Position numbers and translations under genes: made by a program
Shown: in pieces, positions 46,985-55,372 of the stretch
Position numbering within the stretch: position 1 is the first letter of the stretch
Layout of the letters: each line of letters begins with the position of its first letter
From: Methylogaea oryzae
GTDB taxonomy: Bacteria; Pseudomonadota; Gammaproteobacteria; Methylococcales; Methylococcaceae
Reading direction: 5' to 3'
Length of the DNA: 64,000 nucleotides
Assembly (NCBI RefSeq): GCF_019669985.1
Contig: NZ_AP019782.1
Coordinates: forward strand, 3,590,001 to 3,654,000
Notes under the pieces: generated by a model
What the model saw: the letters and a program-made list of their open reading frames with translations, nothing else
What the model was told of the DNA's origin: nothing
Databases searched by the model: none

Positions 46985-47914
46985 ATGGTTGATACAAAAG
47001 AGTTTTTAGTCCTTAGATATTCACTCATTAAAGAACAGCAGCATTCAGCCATTGTTGAACCTATGCCAAACCCAAAAGGAAAAGCGGTTCTTGTTGCGAT
47101 CAATCAAGATCGAGAGTTTATTCTTAGGGGTGTCAGATATAGCTTTGTCGGATTTTCAGAAGCAATTCCTCCGAGAGGATTTAACTTTCCTAGCTCTCGT
47201 TTTTTCCTGGGCAAGATAGCGAAATTAAAAAAGGCCCACATGGGAAAGAAAATCCCTGGAGACATCATTGAGACCGAAGAAGATGACTGGGTTCCAGTAA
47301 TCACAATATTTGATATTGAAACACAACATATTTTTGTTAAAAAAGACTGGCGATTTGGAAACCCAGAACAGACAATTCGGGCGATACAAAGCGGGCTACG
47401 TGAACCGATTCTAGCGCACTATAATCATAGGATTTTTGTTGAAGGAAAAACCAGAGTAGAGCATTTTTGGAAAGTGATTTCAAACCATATTAAAATATAT
47501 AAATTAGAATTAAATCTAATCTCCCCAAACATTCTTGAGACAAATCTGCGAGCTAGAGAGGCACTAGCAGCCCTCAAGTCTGTTTTTGGGCAGGACGAAG
47601 TAGCTGTAAAGCTTGAGAACGATTCGGGTAAACTCCGCGTACCTTCTGAACCCATAGGAAGTTACTTGGAGTACATCGAAGAAGGCGAGGGATCATGGTC
47701 TTTAACAACCGAGAACATACGCGGCGGCAAGAAAAAGCATACAAGCGCTGAAAACATAGATACCATTGCGCTTCCGATTGGAGAAGAAAAAACTCCGCCT
47801 GAGAACATTCAGAGGCAGTTATATGAAGCGGACGAGCCTTCCCTCATAAGCTCTCCAGAGGCAGAAATGATCGCGACAGTATATGCAGAGGTCGTCAAGC
47901 CCCGTGAACGCTAA
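46985..47914 (+). CDS. Cassette gene 1: soluble protein of unknown family
   Basis: 309 residues, no signal or membrane helix. The first 200 residues are beta-rich with conserved-looking cores (AVLVAINQDREFILRGVRYSF, WVPVITIFDIETQHIFV), then an alpha/beta section HFWKVISNHIKIYKLELNLI followed by SPNILETNLRAREALAALKS. The last 70 residues are polar and probably disordered (GGKKKHTSAEN). Codons favour A/T-ending triplets, unlike the flanking genes, which signals recent acquisition. It overlaps cassette gene 2 by up to 32 nt, so the two are likely co-translated. I do not recognise the family; a defence or toxin role is speculation. Confidence 0.8.
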   Translation: MVDTKEFLVLRYSLIKEQQHSAIVEPMPNPKGKAVLVAINQDREFILRGVRYSFVGFSEAIPPRGFNFPSSRFFLGKIAKLKKAHMGKKIPGDIIETEEDDWVPVITIFDIETQHIFVKKDWRFGNPEQTIRAIQSGLREPILAHYNHRIFVEGKTRVEHFWKVISNHIKIYKLELNLISPNILETNLRAREALAALKSVFGQDEVAVKLENDSGKLRVPSEPIGSYLEYIEEGEGSWSLTTENIRGGKKKHTSAENIDTIALPIGEEKTPPENIQRQLYEADEPSLISSPEAEMIATVYAEVVKPRER

Positions 47915-48416
47915 GCAATTGGCAAAGTTGATTGCTCTAGTGGCAATAACTTTTGGCATTTGCTTTGGTTTGTTAGTGCTCTCTGATGGCGCATCGACTC
48001 AAGTATTCGAAGAAATGCTTTCAGCCTTCCTTGTGGTTGCGACATTCCTAGTCACTCTTTCTGTCGCAATGTTTACCTATGTAGATAACATTTCAAAGGA
48101 TTTAGTTGAGCTTAGAAATGAAGTACCGAGAGATAAACTAAATAACGTCATAGACCAACTCTCATCTCTAAAGCGAGAGGTTGTCAGTAATGGCGGCTTA
48201 ATTGTGGCACTCGTTATCTTGGAAAGAACCACAAAAGGAATAGCAGTTTACCAGCTCGCGTACTACCAAGATGAAATGCAGGCAATGATCTCGTATATTG
48301 CTTTGTCATTGAGATTTTCATTTTTCTGCGTATCAATATTTGCAGCTTCCATGCAACTCAATGGCTTCATTATCGCCTCACAATACCGAGATATAATTGC
48401 AAAAAACCGAAAGTGA
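47883..48416 (+). CDS. Cassette gene 2: four-helix membrane protein
   Basis: 177 residues from the ATG at 47883 (a GTG at 47904 is an alternative). Four hydrophobic segments: about 13-34 (KLIALVAITFGICFGLLVL), 46-68 (SAFLVVATFLVTLSVAMFTY), 103-116 (GGLIVALVILER) and 140-165 (LSLRFSFFCVSIFAA). The 70-100 loop is charged (NISKDLVELRNEVPRDKL) and coiled-coil-like. AT-rich and coupled to cassette gene 1. The pairing of a soluble partner with a small multi-pass protein is common in toxin-like or abortive systems, but no family is recognised. Confidence 0.75.
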   Translation: MQRSSSPVNAKQLAKLIALVAITFGICFGLLVLSDGASTQVFEEMLSAFLVVATFLVTLSVAMFTYVDNISKDLVELRNEVPRDKLNNVIDQLSSLKREVVSNGGLIVALVILERTTKGIAVYQLAYYQDEMQAMISYIALSLRFSFFCVSIFAASMQLNGFIIASQYRDIIAKNRK

Positions 48417-48465
48417 TTTTCATAGCCGATTGGCTAACGACTTGATGCTTCTCATGAGATAGAAA

Positions 48466-48589
48466 ACCTAACAAGATGCTGAACCGGACCCCGCCCTTTG
48501 GTTCTTTCTTAGATCTCGTGCTGACGCGTAGTTTTGCGACTCCGGTCTAGCTCCGCGAAGGGCGGGTCCGGTTAGCTTGAACGTTCGCT
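48466..48589 (+). other. attC recombination site at cassette 3' end
   Basis: R'' box ACCTAAC (48466-48472, fits RYYYAAC). Stem CCGGACCCCGCCCTT (48484-48498) pairs with AAGGGCGGGTCCGG (48558-48571) with one bulged base. Then TTAGCTTGAAC and the GTT crossover triplet (48583-48585). The last bases TTCGCT do not fit TTRRRY and, by cassette rules, belong to the target DNA. Length of about 124 nt is within the attC range. Confidence 0.75.
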
Positions 48590-48890
48590 TTCAAGATCGG
48601 CCTTACCTATGCTTTCCGTCGAGCATCTCGCTGACAGGTGCGTTCCTAAGAGGCATCTTGGACGGTGAACTGAAGAGCCCTGAGTCGGTTCTCAAGTCTC
48701 TCGATGCCGACTGGAATGACTATCGATTTCCACGGTGTTAGTTCCTCTCGTAGGGCCGTAGGGTCCGGTGAGTCGGCGAACCGCACCGTTCGCGATTCAA
48801 GAAGCCTGAATGTTTCCGCGAGGACGCGGTGGCTTTGATGCGGTTCGCTATCGCTCACCACACCCTACTCACTATTAAGGATAGTTAGAC
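48590..48890. other. Intergenic right flank of the cassette
   Basis: About 300 bp with no convincing gene. A 71-codon open frame on the minus strand (48646-48861) starts inside the palindromic repeat at 48758-48868. GTTAGAC at 48884-48890 looks like a core triplet, but no attC arms precede it. Confidence 0.5.
48758..48868. repeat. 111-bp palindromic repeat
   Basis: Left arm GTAGGGTCCGGTGAGTCGGC GAACCGCA; the right arm read on the minus strand is GTAGGGTGTGGTGAGCGATA then GCGAACCGCA. Arms of about 28-31 bp and a loop near 50 bp. Resembles dispersed GTAGGGTG-type palindromes. Confidence 0.7.
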
Positions 48891-49265
48891 ATGAATTGCT
48901 TTTCCCATAACGCCGCGCCGGCTGTCGGCGTCTGCAAGGCTTGTCAAAAGGCGGTATGCGTCGAGTGTTCCATAGATACAGGTAGGGGGTTGGCCTGTTC
49001 TCCAGCGTGCGAAAAAGAGGTGGGCGAGCTGAATCTCATAATGGATAAGAGCAAGCAGATTTACAGCATCGGCGTTACGTCCAAGCTACCGCATACCGCC
49101 GTGCTGATGTATTCCTTTTTTGGCCTAGTTTTCTGCTCCGCCGCGATCTATCAATACGCAACAAGGGGCCGGTTTGACTTTATTTCGTCGGCTTTCGGGT
49201 TGGGTTTTCTGGTGTTCGGCATGCTGGCTTATATAAGAAACAAGCGTCTGAATTTGAACTGCTGA
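48891..49265 (+). CDS. B-box-like zinc-finger membrane protein
   Basis: 124 residues. The N-terminal 45 residues carry a B-box-type zinc-binding array: CFSHNAAPAVGVCKACQKAV then CVECSID and CSPACEKE (Cys/His spacing C-x2-H, C-x2-C, C-x2-C). Two membrane helices follow (about 68-88 TAVLMYSFFGLVFCSAAIY and 97-115 SSAFGLGFLVFGMLAYI). Similar small B-box/2TM proteins are scattered in bacteria with unknown roles. AAGGA lies 10 nt before the ATG. It sits at the edge of the cassette region. Confidence 0.75.
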   Translation: MNCFSHNAAPAVGVCKACQKAVCVECSIDTGRGLACSPACEKEVGELNLIMDKSKQIYSIGVTSKLPHTAVLMYSFFGLVFCSAAIYQYATRGRFDFISSAFGLGFLVFGMLAYIRNKRLNLNC

Positions 49266-49272
49266 CCGCAAC

Positions 49273-49343
49273 AGGTGGGTTACGGCGCGCGGAAAGGCGT
49301 CTGTGTCACAGATATTCGGGATAATGCGCGCCTAACCCACCCT
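49273..49343. repeat. 71-bp inverted repeat (GGGTGGGTTA type)
   Basis: AGGTGGGTTACGGCGCGC (49273-49290) and GCGCGCCTAACCCACCCT (49326-49343) pair almost fully. Matches the common dispersed AGGGTGGGTTAGGCGCGC palindrome. Immediately downstream of the B-box gene. Confidence 0.75.
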
Positions 49344-49475
49344 ACATTTTGGCTTTGCCTGGCGACGGGTCGGATTGCTCGAAACGCGGGAACCGAAAAA
49401 ACGCTCCCCAGTCCTGAATCGCATTCGGCGGTGCAGAAAAACCGCTTCCCTATCCAAAAGGCTAAAAACCATCCC

Positions 49476-49982
49476 ATGAAAATGCTTTTACCGATTTTCC
49501 TGCTGCTGCCGGCGCTGGCCTTCGGCGCCGGTTCCCTGTGCGAATCCGGCGAGCAAATCCTGTTTTCCTGTGGGGTGGGCAAGGGCGGCAAGCAGGTGTC
49601 GCTGTGCGGTTCCCGGCGGTTGGAGAAAAACCTGGGGTATCTGCAATACCGTTTCGGCAGGCCGGGGAAAATCGAGCTGGCGTTTCCGGCCGCCAGGGAG
49701 GGTTCGTTGGAGCAATTCCGCTACGCGCACTATTTCCGCTTCCAGGTGGATCGGACGGCGGTGTCGTTCGCCAACGGCGGGTTCCGTTACAGCCTGTTCA
49801 GCAGCTACGACGGCGAGGAAAAGCCGGCCGTGCAGGAGGAGGGCGTTACCGTGGCGCAGCAAGGCGAGCCGGACAAAGAAAGCAGCCTGGTGTGCCGCAA
49901 GCCGGTGGTTTCCCGCCTGTCGCAGCTGGAAGCGGTTTTGCCTTGCGACAAGGACAGCGACATCGCCGCTTGCGGCGATTGA
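49476..49982 (+). CDS. Secreted hypothetical protein
   Basis: 168 residues from the ATG at 49476. Signal peptide MKMLLPIFLLLPALAFGAGS. The mature part has Cys pairs in SLCESGEQILFSCGVGKGGK and VSLCGS, the aromatic block GYLQYRFGRPGKIELAFP, and a C-terminal VCRK ... LPCDKD. A widespread uncharacterised periplasmic pattern, probably disulfide-bonded. Ends 49 nt before the large beta-helix gene; co-transcription is possible. Confidence 0.75.
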   Translation: MKMLLPIFLLLPALAFGAGSLCESGEQILFSCGVGKGGKQVSLCGSRRLEKNLGYLQYRFGRPGKIELAFPAAREGSLEQFRYAHYFRFQVDRTAVSFANGGFRYSLFSSYDGEEKPAVQEEGVTVAQQGEPDKESSLVCRKPVVSRLSQLEAVLPCDKDSDIAACGD

Positions 49983-50031
49983 CGCCCAACCCATCACACC
50001 GTGGACCAATAACAATAACCAAGGGGACATC

Positions 50032-53000
50032 ATGCATCACCGCAATCGTGGGAAACATCGCAGCGCCGCGTACACACCGATCGGCTTTGCCGTCGCCAAG
50101 GGGCTGATGATGCTGTCACTGGCTCTCGCGGCCGCCGACCCGGCCTTCGCTTTGCCTCACCCCATGAGTTTGACGGACGCGCTCAAGAACGGCGCTTGCC
50201 AAAAGCCGAGCCAGGCCAATCCGTCCGTACAGGCGTTGATCGTCGATGCTTCGACGCCCTGCGGCAACGTGACGGTGGGCGCGCAAGACGCCGCGGCGTT
50301 TTCCGCCGCCGCCCCTCTGCTGCCGGTGGTGATCGGCCGGCGCGGCGTGCTGAGCATCCAGGATCAGGCCATGACGCTGTACGCCAGTTCCTTCCGTATC
50401 CAGGACGGCGGCATCATGCAGGCCGGGGCGGGCAAGCCGGTAACAAGCCAAATCGCCATCGTGATGGCCGGCAATGCCTCCGCCAGCGCGGCGACGACGG
50501 CCACGGGGAGCTCCGCCATCGTCAGCCAATCCAACGCCAGGGACATCACCGTCGCCAACGGCGGCATACTGCGGCTCTACGGCGGCAAGGGCTTGTCCGC
50601 CGCGCCGGACGGCGTCCGCAACAATCCGGCCAAGAACCCGGCCTTCATCAATACCACCAGCGGCACCGCCAGTTGGACTTACCTGGCCGCGCCGGCCGGG
50701 CCGGCGTCCTACAACGACGGCGAAAACGTCAGCGCCCCGGTGCCGTCGAGCAATCCGGACACCACTTTGACGCTGGCCACCACGGTCGATTGGCAAGCCA
50801 ACGACTGGATTTCCGTCGCCACCACCAGCTTCAGCTCCCACCAAACGGAAATCGTGCAGGTTTGCGCCGTCGCTTCGGTCGCCAATCCCGACCCGCAAGC
50901 CGCCACCCTGGGCTTGCCCGCCAACGTCAGCCGGCTCACCCTGTGCCAGCCGTTGAAGCATTACCACTACGGCGGAAACGCCCCGACGCCGGGCTTTTTC
51001 CCCGCCAACACCACGCAAAAAGTCGTGCCGGACAAGGACGCCAAGGCCATCGACGTGAGCCATCAGGCGAAGAGCTTTTACGACGGCCCGGAGCGCAATT
51101 ACGGCATCGACGAGCGGGCGGAAGTGGCCTTGTTGTCGCGCAACATCAAGCTGAGCTCAGTGGCGGACGCCGATTTCATGGGCGGCCATTTGGTGGCCCT
51201 GCAAGGCGCGGGCAGCGTGCAGCTGGTCGGCGTGGAAATCGAAAAATTCGGCCAGCCTTTCGTCGGCCGCTACCCGGTCCACCTGCACCATTTGTTTGGC
51301 GGCGGCGGCAATGTGTTGGTGCAGGACGCCAGCATCCATCACAGCTACAACAAGTGCTTCACCGTGCACGGCAGCGGCGGCGCCCAGTTCTACAACAACG
51401 TCTGCGTGCGCACCGTCGGCCAAGGCTTTTACCTGGAGGACGGCGCCGACATCACCGGCAACCGGTTCATCCGCAACCACGTCGCCGGCACCATGGCGGC
51501 AAATACCACCTATTCCTATCCGCGCCAGAACGGCAGCACTTATTGGGACGGCGACAATCTGCAAGGCGCCCATGGGGCCGCCGATTGGTACACCATCGAC
51601 AATATTCCCGACACCTCCGCGTCCGGCGCCAACAGCAACCCGGTGGATTCGACGCATCCCGGCGGTTTTTGGATCACCAATCTCGGCAACGCCTTCGTCA
51701 ACAATTCGGTAGCCGGTTGCCAAGGCAAAGGCCGAGGTTATTGGCTGTTGGCGCAGAGATCGGCGAAAGGCGCCGGCTATCCCGAATTCACGGGCAATCG
51801 CGTGCACGGCTGTTACAACGGGATCGACAACGACGACACCACGGGGAACACCCAACAGCCTTACCCCATGCTGTCCGGCCAGGCGAAACACGCCCCTGTG
51901 CTGTTGCTGACCGACAATACGATCACCCGCTCGCGCAACAAGGCCGCCTGGTTCCGTAACTGGTATGCCACGCTGCACAACCATCGATTCGCCACCAACC
52001 TGCGTGGATTCTCCCTGCTGGTGGGGGGCGGACCGGAAGGGACCTACCCCGGATTTTGGAGCCTCGTCCATCAAAACGTCATCGCCGGCATGACGAGGAA
52101 CAATGTGGAGCGGTATCCGGGCTGCGCCATCGGCAGCTGGCAAACGGAATGCACGGATGTGAGCGGTCTTGATTGGGGCAACTATCCCAGCGCCAATACC
52201 AACATCCAGGGCTACAGCTATTACGACGGCCCGGCCAGGATCGAGCACAATCGCTTCGTCAATTTCCGCTTCGATCCCACCGGCCTCCATCCGAACGATC
52301 CGGCGGCGCGGCTGCTGACTCGAACGGACATCGCCAATATCCAGACCTACGCCACACAGGGCCAGCTCGAGGGCATCGTGACCCAGGCGGCCGCCAATGC
52401 CGCGCCGTCTTCGCAATATCAAGGCTACGCCGGCGACGCGGCCAACGGCTGGCAAACGTCCAACGCGCAAACCGTTCCGCCGACGCAATATATCCGCGAC
52501 AGCCTTTGGGACAACGTGGACTTCAAGCATCAGGTGTATACGGAGGCGGTCAACATGGGCCCCTTCAACGACGGCGACAAGACGACGGTGATTCGCGACC
52601 TGGACAGTCGGTTGAGCGGGTTGAGGGTCGTGGACGGCGGCGGCAATTCCGATCCCAACGTGGTCCCGATCTCGCTCAATAGCGTGGATTTCTACGCAAC
52701 CGATTTCACCGTGGACGAGCCCCATTCCCGCGGCCCCAACGACTTCCGCGCGACTTCCCTCATGAGTCCGCACAAGTACGCCACGCTGAATATCGAAACG
52801 GTGCACAACGCGCCGTACGGCGGATCGGGAAGCTGTCCCTCGAGCAGTGCGCCGTATATCCCCACGTGCTTTCGCGTGGAGATCAAACGGGACATGCCGG
52901 CCTATGGCGACGCGGACTATCCGAGCCTGTTTCTTAACGGTCGCGGCCAATTGCCGATCTACGAACCGTTTGTCATGGACCGCATGGGATATACGGTCTA

Positions 53001-54360
53001 CGGCCTGCAAGGCACGGAACACAACCCGCCTTATACGCCCACGGCTTTCCAGGATCGGCTCGTCTTCAGCTACACCGACCCGGCGGTGAAAAAGGCGGGC
53101 GAGTTTTTCGTCAATCGCATCGCGGTGTACCAGCCGGTGACGACGCCGTCGAACATCAAGGTCCATCGGATTCGCCGCCAGTGGGGCGGGCAACTCTATG
53201 GAGGCTCCTCCTCCTCGTACCCGCCCCACTACCACCGGCCGGGAGGCGCCGGCAATTCTTGCGACGGCATCTTCAGCCAAAACCAAGCCACAGCGGCTCA
53301 GAAATGGACGGATTGCTTAAATCGCGCGAACAATGTGTCGCCGTATGCCGGCGGGATGACCATCCCGGCGGCGACCAGCTGGTCCAGTTTCGAGCAGCCC
53401 TATAAGACCCTGATGGGGATCGCGAAACCGAAGCCGTCGGACATCGCGGCGTTCAAAGCCAACCAGACCTTCTATTACGACACCGCGAACAGCCTGCTGT
53501 ATTTCTACATGATCGAGGACAAGCCGGTGCAGAGGCAGTATTCGCCCTTCGGCACCTGCAACGCCGCCAAATACAGCGATTACGTGACGCAGATTCAGGG
53601 AATCAAGGCCTTCAGCGATCGGAACAGCGTACAAGCCGCGCTGGACGCCTCTTGCCTGGTCAGCGGCGGAACGCCCCAGCGCAACGATCTGTTCGTGTGC
53701 CATGAAACCGGCTGCGCGGCCTACCTGGTGGACCTATCGACCGCAACGGCCACGACGCCGACCCAATTGCCCGCGTCCACGCCGCCCAAACCCATAACGC
53801 GTAAGGACTATAAAGCCTGGAACCAGTACACACTGGTCTACGGGACGCCCGCGCAACAACCCAACGGCCTGCCGGTGCCGGCCACCGCCCCCGCGGACGG
53901 CTCGGCATTGCCGGCCTTCCTGGCGCCGATCGACGGGACACCTCCCCCGGCCGGCAATCAAATCACCTATGACTTTCTCCCCCTATCGGGCGCGCCGTTC
54001 CCGGTGACGGAAAACTTCCGCTACCACTGCGTGACCAATCCGCCTTGGTCTCCGGTGAACGCCAGAGGCGCCTATCCGCCAACCGGAGGCTTCACCTATC
54101 CGCTAGGCCCTTCCCTGTGTAAGACGACGGCTGAGGGAGGTGCCGTGATGGAGGTGGGAATCGTGCTGCAGGTGATCGTCACCAATCCCGGTAGCGGTTA
54201 CACCTCGCCGCCGACGGTTACGATTGGCCCTCCTACCAGCGGCATGCAGGCTCAGGCCGTCGCCACCATCGCCAACGGATCGGTGACGGGGGTGACCGTG
54301 ACGAGCCAAGGCAGCGGCTATGACTTCGGACCGCAGGTCACTTTTTCGCCTCCTCACTGA
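50032..54360 (+). CDS. Very large secreted G8/parallel beta-helix protein
   Basis: 1442 residues from the ATG at 50032, with AAGGGG 7 nt upstream; the frame is open farther upstream but overlaps the preceding gene. Long signal sequence (cleavage near AFA-LP, about residue 41). An N-terminal G8-like beta domain runs to about residue 140. A right-handed beta-helix is centred on RYPVHLHHLFGGGG (about 413), SIHHSYNKCFTVHGSGG and GQGFYLEDGADITGNRF, the pattern known from CEMIP/TMEM2-type proteins. A long Pro/Thr-rich region and two C-terminal NPGSGYTSPP / SQGSGYDFGP repeats (about 1380-1442) follow. Probably a surface glycan-acting or adhesive protein; substrate unknown. Confidence 0.8.
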   Translation: MHHRNRGKHRSAAYTPIGFAVAKGLMMLSLALAAADPAFALPHPMSLTDALKNGACQKPSQANPSVQALIVDASTPCGNVTVGAQDAAAFSAAAPLLPVVIGRRGVLSIQDQAMTLYASSFRIQDGGIMQAGAGKPVTSQIAIVMAGNASASAATTATGSSAIVSQSNARDITVANGGILRLYGGKGLSAAPDGVRNNPAKNPAFINTTSGTASWTYLAAPAGPASYNDGENVSAPVPSSNPDTTLTLATTVDWQANDWISVATTSFSSHQTEIVQVCAVASVANPDPQAATLGLPANVSRLTLCQPLKHYHYGGNAPTPGFFPANTTQKVVPDKDAKAIDVSHQAKSFYDGPERNYGIDERAEVALLSRNIKLSSVADADFMGGHLVALQGAGSVQLVGVEIEKFGQPFVGRYPVHLHHLFGGGGNVLVQDASIHHSYNKCFTVHGSGGAQFYNNVCVRTVGQGFYLEDGADITGNRFIRNHVAGTMAANTTYSYPRQNGSTYWDGDNLQGAHGAADWYTIDNIPDTSASGANSNPVDSTHPGGFWITNLGNAFVNNSVAGCQGKGRGYWLLAQRSAKGAGYPEFTGNRVHGCYNGIDNDDTTGNTQQPYPMLSGQAKHAPVLLLTDNTITRSRNKAAWFRNWYATLHNHRFATNLRGFSLLVGGGPEGTYPGFWSLVHQNVIAGMTRNNVERYPGCAIGSWQTECTDVSGLDWGNYPSANTNIQGYSYYDGPARIEHNRFVNFRFDPTGLHPNDPAARLLTRTDIANIQTYATQGQLEGIVTQAAANAAPSSQYQGYAGDAANGWQTSNAQTVPPTQYIRDSLWDNVDFKHQVYTEAVNMGPFNDGDKTTVIRDLDSRLSGLRVVDGGGNSDPNVVPISLNSVDFYATDFTVDEPHSRGPNDFRATSLMSPHKYATLNIETVHNAPYGGSGSCPSSSAPYIPTCFRVEIKRDMPAYGDADYPSLFLNGRGQLPIYEPFVMDRMGYTVYGLQGTEHNPPYTPTAFQDRLVFSYTDPAVKKAGEFFVNRIAVYQPVTTPSNIKVHRIRRQWGGQLYGGSSSSYPPHYHRPGGAGNSCDGIFSQNQATAAQKWTDCLNRANNVSPYAGGMTIPAATSWSSFEQPYKTLMGIAKPKPSDIAAFKANQTFYYDTANSLLYFYMIEDKPVQRQYSPFGTCNAAKYSDYVTQIQGIKAFSDRNSVQAALDASCLVSGGTPQRNDLFVCHETGCAAYLVDLSTATATTPTQLPASTPPKPITRKDYKAWNQYTLVYGTPAQQPNGLPVPATAPADGSALPAFLAPIDGTPPPAGNQITYDFLPLSGAPFPVTENFRYHCVTNPPWSPVNARGAYPPTGGFTYPLGPSLCKTTAEGGAVMEVGIVLQVIVTNPGSGYTSPPTVTIGPPTSGMQAQAVATIANGSVTGVTVTSQGSGYDFGPQVTFSPPH

Positions 54361-54398
54361 GGGAAAGCCAGGTTGCCGCTTGCAAGACCATGAGGTAA

Positions 54399-54426
54399 GG
54401 CGCAATAGGGGTAGCCGTATTGCGCC
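54399..54426. repeat. Perfect 9-bp-arm hairpin repeat
   Basis: GGCGCAATA, loop GGGGTAGCCG, TATTGCGCC, 38 nt after the large gene. No T-run follows, so it looks more like a REP-type palindrome than a terminator. Confidence 0.6.
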
Positions 54427-54524
54427 GGATGCGTGAACGGCAACGAATACCATCCACTTCCAACCCACGGCGCTTGGCTTTGGCGGAAGGACTCCGCTGC
54501 GGCGCGAAAACGAAGCAAAACGAG

Positions 54525-55361
54525 ATGATGAAACAAACGACAACCCTGCTGATCCGTCCCGCCGCCCGCGGCGGGAAATACCTGGGCGCCGATGCGGCCA
54601 ACGCCCATCACCACAGCGCGGCGGCGTTCCTGCTCGATCCGGCCGCGGAGCGGGTGGCGGCGTTCGGCTTGACCGAGGCGGCCACACCGCAGAGCGCCGG
54701 GCCGGCCGATTTGATGGCGCCGGTGAGCCGTTGCGCGCCGTTCGCGGCGGACGGCGATACGGTGGGGGTGCGCTTGAGCGTGGACATCGCCGAGCCGACC
54801 GTGTTCCGTTTGCTGGCGGTGGGTCCCTTGAGCCACCCGGACCAGGCGCGGGTGGTTCAGGCCGACATCACCCTGCTGCCGGGCGTGGACATCGGCATCG
54901 GTCCGCAATATCCGGAAGGTCTGGTGGTGGAGATTCCGGGACTGTGCATCAGCGCCGTGGCGGCCCAGTGGCAGGGAGCGCAATTGAGCTGCCGCGCCAA
55001 GGTGACCATGATGTGCGGTTGCCCCATCCGCCGGCAATCCGGCTGGTTTTGGCCGGCCGGCGATTTTTCCGTGCGGTTGGTGACATGCACGCAACGCGGC
55101 GCGGTGTACAGCTATCCCTTGGCGTTCGACGACAGCCAGCCGCTGGGCAGTTCGTTCCAAGGGCAATGGGACAACCAAGCGCCGGGCGATCCGGTGGCGC
55201 AGGCGTGGGTCTACGCTTCCGAGCCCAAGCTGGGCAACCAGGGCTGCTACCGGATACTTCCCGCGCTGCCGCTGCCGCCGTTGAGGCTGCCGCGGGATGC
55301 GCAACGGGTGCTGCGGGAGGCGGACATTACCGGCAACGCTCGTGCATGCGCGGAGCGATAA
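54525..55361 (+). CDS. Hypothetical protein after the beta-helix gene
   Basis: 278 residues from the ATG at 54525 (tandem ATGs). No signal peptide or membrane helix. Starts QTTTLLIRPAARGGKYLGAD then AANAHHHSAAAF. Beta-rich; a Cys-containing core KVTMMCGCPIRR followed by SGWFWPAGDFSVRLV, and SYPLAFDDSQPLGSSFQGQW, suggest an immunoglobulin-like or calycin-type sandwich. The first 35 codons upstream are open but poor in start signals. No family recognised; function unknown. Confidence 0.65.
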   Translation: MMKQTTTLLIRPAARGGKYLGADAANAHHHSAAAFLLDPAAERVAAFGLTEAATPQSAGPADLMAPVSRCAPFAADGDTVGVRLSVDIAEPTVFRLLAVGPLSHPDQARVVQADITLLPGVDIGIGPQYPEGLVVEIPGLCISAVAAQWQGAQLSCRAKVTMMCGCPIRRQSGWFWPAGDFSVRLVTCTQRGAVYSYPLAFDDSQPLGSSFQGQWDNQAPGDPVAQAWVYASEPKLGNQGCYRILPALPLPPLRLPRDAQRVLREADITGNARACAER

Positions 55362-55372
55362 CTCCGCCGCGC

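Larger units (their letters stand above)
46936..48583 (+). mobile_element. Integron-type gene cassette with two genes
   Basis: Begins TTAGGC after a G (GTTAGGC, 46935-46941, matches GTTRRRY) and ends at the G of the attC 3' triplet (48583). Both genes run toward the attC. The 5' leader is 49 bp and the tail to the attC is 50 bp, typical of cassettes. Base composition is about 40-45 % GC by eye, well below the neighbours. Joining the ends recreates ACCTAAC...GTTAGGC, a canonical attC. No integrase gene is in the window. The boundaries are inferred from core-site rules. Confidence 0.75.

Noticed and set aside
48646-48861. 71-codon open frame on the minus strand
   Set aside because: It starts inside a palindromic repeat, has no ribosome-binding site of note, and shows no recognisable protein pattern; likely chance coding in repeat DNA.
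48884-48890. GTTAGAC as the end of a second integron cassette
   Set aside because: It matches GTTRRRY, but no RYYYAAC box or attC arms pair across the preceding sequence; the nearby palindrome is a different repeat family.
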